28,387 bases of DNA from Actinomycetota bacterium (GTDB lineage Bacteria; Actinomycetota; Actinomycetes; Actinomycetales; Microbacteriaceae): contig WLGA01000003.1 in the NCBI GenBank assembly GCA_009703445.1, positions 1 to 28,387 on the forward strand, given 5' to 3'. A program made the position numbers and the translations under genes. Below are positions 23,644 through 28,387 of this stretch, piece after piece (the first letter of the stretch is position 1; each line of letters begins with the position of its first letter). The notes beneath the pieces are model-generated. The model was not told the DNA's origin. It saw only the letters and a program-made list of their open reading frames with translations, and made no database searches.

Positions 23644-26600
23644 TCCACTGCTCCCACATTTCTCTCAGGTCCCAGGCGTTTTCGGCCATTATCGAAACGC
23701 CACGAACTCCGGTTCTTCTGGTCTTTCCTGAGATCAAGAGAAGTCGATTATTAAACAGGATGTGGCTGCACCTAGCTTGGGCCTCATCGAAGAAAGTGCT
23801 GTCGCTGCACCCTGTCCCGTCGTCGAGGCTTATGAATACGACTCTTTTGCCTGAACGCATTGGCGGGGTTTGAGTCGCAACTCTAACTCCAGCAATCAAC
23901 ACCTCGCTCTTGTTTCGAAGACCAACCAGTTCGTTTGCGTTCACCACGCCCATCTCTTCCAGCATTGGTCGATAAAGCTCGATCACATGCTCGGTGACGT
24001 CTAGTTTCATAAGGCTTAGTTCCGCCGACACTTTCTCGGCAAGGGTGGGTTCGATGTGCCCAGTCGGAAGTCTTTCTAAAACCTGAAAGTCAAGAGTCGG
24101 CTGGTTGGCCTCACTCGCGGGGCGACTCTTGATTGCATTCAACTGTCGCACTCTCGCAATGATGTCGCCTCGAGTCACCTCGGGGTCGTCACCCGCTTCA
24201 TCTGACCTTCGCTTACCTCCGAAGCTATCGAAGGCTCCAAGTAGTGCAAGCCTCTCGAGGGTTCGCCTGGTTGGCTTCACGCGGAGATAAAAATCGGCGA
24301 TGTCTTTGAATGGCTGCTCTTCGATTATTCGAGCCACTTCGTTTTCGCTGACACCCTGGACCTCGGTCAGGGCTAGTCGAATGCCCTCCGGCTCAACCAG
24401 GTATTCCTGACTTGATTTGTTTACGTCCAGTGGCAACACCTTCACCCCGAGTCGTCTGGCCTCAGCCATCAACAGGCGTTTTGGATACATTCCGGGGTCA
24501 TGCGTAAATAACCCGGCGAGGAACTCGGTTGGAAAGTGTGTTTTTAGCCACGCGCTTTGATACGTGGGCAGGGCAAACGCTGCTCCGTGAGCCTTGCAGA
24601 AGCCAAAGCTGCTGAAGCCTTCGAGGATTGACCACACGCGACTTATGACAGCCTCGCTGTAGCCACGTTCCCTCGTCTTCTCGTGGAAAAACTGTTTTAC
24701 CGCCAGAGCTGCCCGGGGGTTCTCGAGAGAACGCCGCATCTCATCTGCTTTGGCAAGCGTGCAACCGGTCATGACATTGAGAATCCTCAAGACGTGCTCG
24801 TGAAAGATCACTACGCCCCAGGTCTCCTTGAGGATAGGAACCAAATCTTCGTGGATGAAGTCTGCCTTGGCAAAGCCGTGGCGTCCATCCAGGTATGGGG
24901 CAATCATGTTGCCCTTCATCGGGCCGGGTCTGAATAGTGAGATTTGAATGGTTAGGTCATTGAATTCGGTTGGTTGATGTTTTCCGGTTAGTTCGCGTTG
25001 ACCCGGGCTTTCGATCTGAAAAATACCGAGGGTGTTTGTGGTTCTGATGGTTTTGAAAGTCTCGGGGTCATCTCGGGGAATATTGTCTAGGTCTAGCTTT
25101 TCGCCACGCACTCTTGAAATCTCACGAACCGCATAAGCCATTGCGCTTTGCATGCGAACTCCGAGCACGTCCAACTTCAGCAAGCCCATTGGGTCCATGT
25201 CGTCTTTATCGAATTGGCTCATCGGCAGGCCAAGCCCGCTGGGTTCAACCGAAGTTCGTTGCAAAAGCGTCGAATCTCCGAGAATTACTCCACACGGATG
25301 CATCGAGATGTGTCGAGGCAGTCGGTCTAGTCGCTCGGTTATGTCGACAAGTAGGTTCATGCGGCGATCTTCATCCACCGCCGCTGCCAGCGCAGACAGC
25401 TCGGGTTTCGTGCCTAGAGCGCCTCGAAAGCTCCGTGCGCTAAAGCGCCACATGTTTTTGGCTATGTCATCTATTTGCTCGTCTTCTAGCCCCAGAGCCA
25501 TTCCTGAGTCGCGCATCGCACCTCGGCCACGATAGGTAGATTGCATAGATAGCAGGGTTACCCGGGTGCTTCCGTAGCGTTTGAAGATTGCTCGATAGAT
25601 GTCATGGCGCCTCGCTGACTCTACGTCGATGTCTATGTCTGGCAGGGTTGATCTCTCGGTGCTCAGGAACCGCTCAAACAGCAAATCGTGTTCAATCGGG
25701 TCAACTCCACTGATTCCCAGAAGGTAGTTGGTCAGCGACCCAGCCCCAGAGCCTCTGGCTTGACTGCGAATCTTCATATCGCGAATCATCTGAGCAACAT
25801 CGGCAACCGTTAAGAAATAGGTTGCGAAACCCAACTTATTGATGGTGATTAGCTCTTGACCCAGGCGATGATGCACCTGCGAAAGGAGGGCTGCGTTTGC
25901 GCTGCGGTAGTAGTGATCGATTCCGGCGTGTGCCTTTTGCCAAAGAACTTCGAAAGGGTTGCCGTCGATTCCTAGCGCGCTTTTCTCCGGAGTTTTAGGT
26001 TTACCCCAGGCGCAATCGTTGACCGGGTCTAATCGGCAACGATCAGCCAAGCGTTCGGTGGTTTCCAGAAGTTGGAGAGCCCGGCTGGCCTCGCCGCAAA
26101 TCTCGATAGCCAGGGCTTGCATTACGAGAGCGGGTTTTAGCCATGCCTGAGCGTTCGGTTGAGGCGTGAATAAGCCAAGGGGTTCCAAATGGCGAGCAGA
26201 GTCTAGAACGTCTGCGGTAAGCGCATCGTCGGGCTCTAAATATCGCACCGCATTGGTCAGCACCGTCGGAACCGATAGCGAATCGGCCAAACTAAGCATT
26301 CGCTGAGCTTGTTCGGTTGAATAGGGGGTGCCTGGTTCGGTTAGGTGGCTGACTATTTCGACCCCGATGGCACCAGGGGATTTGAAAGCCTCACGCCAAG
26401 CTGCGAGCAAAGAAGCAGCGAGTTGCTTTGGGCCAGCCAACACCGCTCGACCAACGTCACTGTCTGGGCCAATCAAGATGGTGCAACCGCCAGATTCGCC
26501 GAGTATCTTGGCAAGTTGACTGCGTTTGATTCCGATTTGATGCTCTTTGCGCAGTTGCCCCGATTTTGCCCGTGAAGCATGAGCGACCGAAACTATCTCG

Positions 26601-26893
26601 CACAACTTCGCCCAACCAAGGCCGCGATCTTGACCGTGGGAGAGGATCACGCTTCTTGCCAAGAAAGAACCGTCTTCGTTGAGAATCGCCAAATCAACGC
26701 CAACTATGGGGGAGATTCCTAGTTTCAGGCAGGCTCCGATATGTTTGACCGACCCATACAAGCCGTCGCGGTCGGCGATTGCGAGTGCGTTCGAGCCCGC
26801 TGCTGCGACAGCCTCAGCCATTGTTTCGGGCCTGGTGACCCCGTAGTGACCCGAGAATGCCGAAGCTACGTGCAAGTGGGTAAAACCATTCAC
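23603..26893 (-). CDS. dnaE2: error-prone DNA polymerase III alpha subunit, DnaE2/ImuC type
   Basis: DnaE2 (ImuC) is the translesion polymerase of the mutasome that copies damaged DNA and drives induced mutagenesis. The 1096-residue protein has an N-terminal PHP domain (1-270), the polymerase core with catalytic aspartates D419, D421 and D423 in LPDIDID, the FGFCKAHGAAFALPTYQ segment, a helix-hairpin-helix region, and a C-terminal OB fold (about 985-1060, EVLIAGVRV...FISLDDGTG). It lacks the tau-binding tail of replicative DnaE. In PHP motif I, HLHVAS has Ala where active domains carry another His, and motif II reads IADRDG instead of TDH, so the proofreading-type site looks inactive. The GTG start has GAGGAG upstream and lies 18 bases after the DUF6504 stop. 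No imuA or imuB gene is adjacent. Confidence 0.95.
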   Translation of the reverse strand: MNGFTHLHVASAFSGHYGVTRPETMAEAVAAAGSNALAIADRDGLYGSVKHIGACLKLGISPIVGVDLAILNEDGSFLARSVILSHGQDRGLGWAKLCEIVSVAHASRAKSGQLRKEHQIGIKRSQLAKILGESGGCTILIGPDSDVGRAVLAGPKQLAASLLAAWREAFKSPGAIGVEIVSHLTEPGTPYSTEQAQRMLSLADSLSVPTVLTNAVRYLEPDDALTADVLDSARHLEPLGLFTPQPNAQAWLKPALVMQALAIEICGEASRALQLLETTERLADRCRLDPVNDCAWGKPKTPEKSALGIDGNPFEVLWQKAHAGIDHYYRSANAALLSQVHHRLGQELITINKLGFATYFLTVADVAQMIRDMKIRSQARGSGAGSLTNYLLGISGVDPIEHDLLFERFLSTERSTLPDIDIDVESARRHDIYRAIFKRYGSTRVTLLSMQSTYRGRGAMRDSGMALGLEDEQIDDIAKNMWRFSARSFRGALGTKPELSALAAAVDEDRRMNLLVDITERLDRLPRHISMHPCGVILGDSTLLQRTSVEPSGLGLPMSQFDKDDMDPMGLLKLDVLGVRMQSAMAYAVREISRVRGEKLDLDNIPRDDPETFKTIRTTNTLGIFQIESPGQRELTGKHQPTEFNDLTIQISLFRPGPMKGNMIAPYLDGRHGFAKADFIHEDLVPILKETWGVVIFHEHVLRILNVMTGCTLAKADEMRRSLENPRAALAVKQFFHEKTRERGYSEAVISRVWSILEGFSSFGFCKAHGAAFALPTYQSAWLKTHFPTEFLAGLFTHDPGMYPKRLLMAEARRLGVKVLPLDVNKSSQEYLVEPEGIRLALTEVQGVSENEVARIIEEQPFKDIADFYLRVKPTRRTLERLALLGAFDSFGGKRRSDEAGDDPEVTRGDIIARVRQLNAIKSRPASEANQPTLDFQVLERLPTGHIEPTLAEKVSAELSLMKLDVTEHVIELYRPMLEEMGVVNANELVGLRNKSEVLIAGVRVATQTPPMRSGKRVVFISLDDGTGCSDSTFFDEAQARCSHILFNNRLLLISGKTRRTGVRGVSIMAENAWDLREMWEQWTKARPQFLERAAG

Positions 26894-26911
26894 GATTACT
26901 CCTCGAGGTCT

Positions 26912-27223
26912 CTAGTCGTAAACCTTGACCAATCGCCAGATTGCCTTTGAGCCATCTGCGCTAGGTGCGGTGTGCAGGATTTCAAACTGAGTTTTCTGTT
27001 CAGGCGCCTCTGCCTTGGAGGCGACCATTCGCCACATTTCAACCTCTAGAACGCCTGCACCCACGCCTCGTCGAACCGTGGCAGCTTCTAGCCACCAGTC
27101 GCGGCGAGCAAACCAGCGGATCGGTTTGGTTTGGACTCGATAGGTGGAATTGCGCCACAGAAACCCAACCGGTTCACCGGTTCGGTTTATTGAAACTGAA
27201 ACGTTTTCGTCCATGCTCCGCAT
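26912..27223 (-). CDS. DUF6504 family protein, dnaE2 partner
   Basis: This 103-residue protein resembles DUF6504, a small actinobacterial family typically encoded between imuB-like polymerase genes and dnaE2. Seen features are PVGFLWRNSTYRVQ (the FLWRG..Y.V motif), tryptophans in RWFARRDWWLEA, and a closing IWRLVKVYD. Its function is unknown; the fold looks like a small beta-rich domain and shows no catalytic signature. The ATG follows GAGAGGA at proper distance; an internal ATG nine bases later has poor spacing. It is the first gene after a perfect SOS box and is followed by dnaE2 after 18 bases, so damage should induce both together. Confidence 0.8.
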   Translation of the reverse strand: MRSMDENVSVSINRTGEPVGFLWRNSTYRVQTKPIRWFARRDWWLEAATVRRGVGAGVLEVEMWRMVASKAEAPEQKTQFEILHTAPSADGSKAIWRLVKVYD

Positions 27224-27241
27224 TTTCCATCCTCTCGTTTA

Positions 27242-27259
27242 TTCGAACATATGTTCGAA
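27242..27259. promoter_or_regulatory. LexA operator (SOS box)
   Basis: TTCGAACATATGTTCGAA is an 18-base perfect palindrome containing TCGAAC-N4-GTTCGA, the mycobacterial/Gram-positive SOS box consensus. It lies 19 bases before the DUF6504 ATG on the minus strand and near the predicted transcription start, where bound LexA would block the DUF6504-dnaE2 operon until RecA-stimulated cleavage. Confidence 0.92.
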
Positions 27260-27266
27260 CGTTAAG

Positions 27267-27293
27267 AGTGTAGGAAAAGGGTCAGACATTCAA
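27267..27293 (-). promoter_or_regulatory. candidate DUF6504-dnaE2 promoter
   Basis: On the minus strand, TTGAAT (27293-27288) and TACACT (27272-27267) are 15 bases apart (16 if the -35 is read as TTTGAA). Transcription would then begin at the edge of or inside the SOS box. A weak GAGGC/GCCTC hairpin at 27299-27319 may mark the end of the SRAP transcript. The gap holds no other gene. Confidence 0.4.
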
Positions 27294-27327
27294 ATTTTGA
27301 GGCGGTTTTATGCAGCCTCGGGCGTGT

Positions 27328-28062
27328 CTAAATGCTGCGGATTAGTTCGGCAGAGTTGTTGCGCACCTGGCCGACTTCGGCGCCAACCTTGTAGAACTCG
27401 GCCTCGGCCGCAACCAGGTCAGAGTCGATGGCAATTGCATCGAGCAAGTCTTGATCGCCCTCGATGTGAGGGTCTAGCCAGGCCTCGAAGGTGTCTGGCG
27501 ACAAAAGAACCGGATTGCGATCATGGATGTGCCCAAGTTCCGGGCAAGAAGCCTTGGTTAAGGTGGTAGCCGAGAGCAGCCAGCGCGAAGGATCCTTGGC
27601 ATCCTTGGTTGGGTCGGCCCACCACTCATACAGACCGGCAAGCGCAAACATTCCATCCGTGCCGGCATTGATGTAAAACGGTTGCTTGGTGCCGTCGGCG
27701 GCGACGTGCCATTCGTAGTAACCCGAAGCTGGAATCACACAGCGGCGACGAACCACCGAATCTTTGAAGGAAGGCTTCTCGAGCAGGCTCTCGATGCGTC
27801 CGTTAATCAGCGGGGCACCTTCGGCTGGGCCTTTCGACCAGCGAGGCACGAGGCCCCAGCGAGCTGAGTGAATCTCGCGACTGAGCTCACCGAGCGGAGA
27901 CCCATCCGGGGCTTTCTCGAAAGCGCGATCAACGATGATGGCAATTGGCTGAGTCGGGGCGACGTTATAAGAAATTCCTGGCAATTCGCCAATGATCTCG
28001 TCGGCTTCGAAAATGGTCTGGATTTCACCGACCGTGCGAGCAACCACAAAACGACCGCACAT
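27328..28062 (-). CDS. SOS response-associated peptidase (SRAP; YedK/HMCES-like)
   Basis: SRAP proteins crosslink abasic sites in single-stranded DNA through Cys2, forming a stable thiazolidine that shields the lesion. The 244-residue protein starts MCGRF, giving Cys2 after methionine removal. Other active-site residues match the family: N33 in YNVAPTQ, W69-P73 (WGLVP), N87 in INGRIES, E117 in SGYYEW and H180 in IHDRNP. The usual NARSE and HDRMP motifs read NGRIE and HDRNP here, small deviations. The ATG follows GGAG and lies two bases past the DedA stop, so it is coupled to that gene and not to the SOS box, which is downstream of it. It likely acts together with the dnaE2 pathway. Confidence 0.93.
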   Translation of the reverse strand: MCGRFVVARTVGEIQTIFEADEIIGELPGISYNVAPTQPIAIIVDRAFEKAPDGSPLGELSREIHSARWGLVPRWSKGPAEGAPLINGRIESLLEKPSFKDSVVRRRCVIPASGYYEWHVAADGTKQPFYINAGTDGMFALAGLYEWWADPTKDAKDPSRWLLSATTLTKASCPELGHIHDRNPVLLSPDTFEAWLDPHIEGDQDLLDAIAIDSDLVAAEAEFYKVGAEVGQVRNNSAELIRSI

Positions 28063-28064
28063 GA

Positions 28065-28387
28065 CTATTTCTCCTCTGCCATCTTTTCGGCGGCAATCTC
28101 AAGCCTCTGTTTTCCGAAGTGAACGATGATCATGAAAATCAGAATGATTGCGACGAAAGCCAAGCCACCCCATTTGAGCTGACCAGCGATTTGCTCGTAT
28201 GCGCTGCGAGCCAAGTAGCCGACGCTGACATAGGCGCTCGCCCACACGGCACAGGCGGCCACCGTCCAGCTGATGAACACTCGGTAGCGCATCGTCGTCA
28301 TTCCTGCGACCACAGGGACAAGTGAATGCAGAACCGGAAGGAACCTTGAAATAGCGACAGCAACGCCTCCGCGACGCTCGACAAAAC
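28065..28387 (-). CDS. DedA family membrane protein, C-terminal part (cut by window end)
   Basis: The frame is open to the end of the window and lacks its start, so only about 107 C-terminal residues are seen. They begin FVERRGGVAVAISRFLPVLHSLVPVVAGMTTM, the DedA motif (RF.P......P..AG), followed by two membrane helices and a short charged tail. DedA proteins are needed for membrane homeostasis, and some act as undecaprenyl-phosphate or phosphatidylethanolamine flippases; the substrate here is unknown. A GTG at 28313 could pass for a start but would cut the motif. SRAP follows after two bases. Confidence 0.88.
   Translation of the reverse strand, partial: FVERRGGVAVAISRFLPVLHSLVPVVAGMTTMRYRVFISWTVAACAVWASAYVSVGYLARSAYEQIAGQLKWGGLAFVAIILIFMIIVHFGKQRLEIAAEKMAEEK

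Noticed and set aside
1..28387. Mobile elements, prophage or CRISPR
   Set aside because: No transposase, integrase, terminal inverted repeats or spaced direct repeats were found; genes are housekeeping and closely packed.

Overview
The window looks like a chromosomal core region of an actinobacterium, most likely Microbacteriaceae. Three things point there: the actinobacterial gene orders ileS-folC-DUF4233-ndk-rne and rplU-rpmA-obgE-proB-proA-nadD-rsfS, the DUF6504-dnaE2 pair preceded by a mycobacterial-type SOS box, and frequent GTG/TTG starts with leaderless-type promoters. Base composition is moderate rather than very GC-rich and intergenic gaps are very short, which would fit a streamlined (for example freshwater Luna-type) lineage. 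That last placement is inference. I see no insertion sequence, prophage, CRISPR array or plasmid gene.

Layout. (1) 1-2494, plus strand: clpX, then a BenE-type transporter 3 bp behind it. (2) 2500-7173, minus strand: valS followed with no gap by an M3 metallopeptidase gene. (3) 7174-12683, plus strand: ileS, divergent from valS across 82 bp, then folC, a DUF4233 membrane protein and ndk. (4) 12680-13306, minus strand: a VKOR-family thiol oxidoreductase gene, convergent with ndk and sharing stop-codon bases. (5) 13577-15901: RNase E/G with a disordered Lys/Ala/Pro N-terminus and a hairpin in front. (6) 15908-22055: rplU and rpmA with their own promoter and a terminator, then obgE, proB, proA, a 59-residue membrane protein gene, nadD, a 159-residue membrane-anchored protein gene, rsfS, and tRNA-Ala(GGC) closed by a strong hairpin. 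(7) 22054-23643: a DUF167 gene (minus), and deoC plus an alpha/beta hydrolase gene (plus). (8) 23603-28387, minus strand: a DNA-damage block with dnaE2 and DUF6504 behind a perfect SOS box, then a SRAP (YedK/HMCES-like) gene and a DedA gene cut by the window end.

Most of the window is housekeeping: protein quality control, aminoacyl-tRNA synthesis, folate, nucleotides, ribosome assembly, proline and NAD. The part closest to an unusual system is the last 5 kb. A LexA-type operator controls a two-gene unit, DUF6504-dnaE2, that lacks the usual imuA/imuB partners, and it sits beside a gene for an abasic-site crosslinking protein. I found nothing in the window that I would call a wholly new system. 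The most useful leads are that truncated mutasome operon, two small conserved-context genes of unknown function (59 and 159 residues), and several regulatory structures (leaderless starts, an rne leader hairpin, and a terminator splitting rplU-rpmA from obgE). No gene-free stretch exceeds 300 bases; the longest are the leader before rne (13307-13576) and the gap before DUF6504 (27224-27327).
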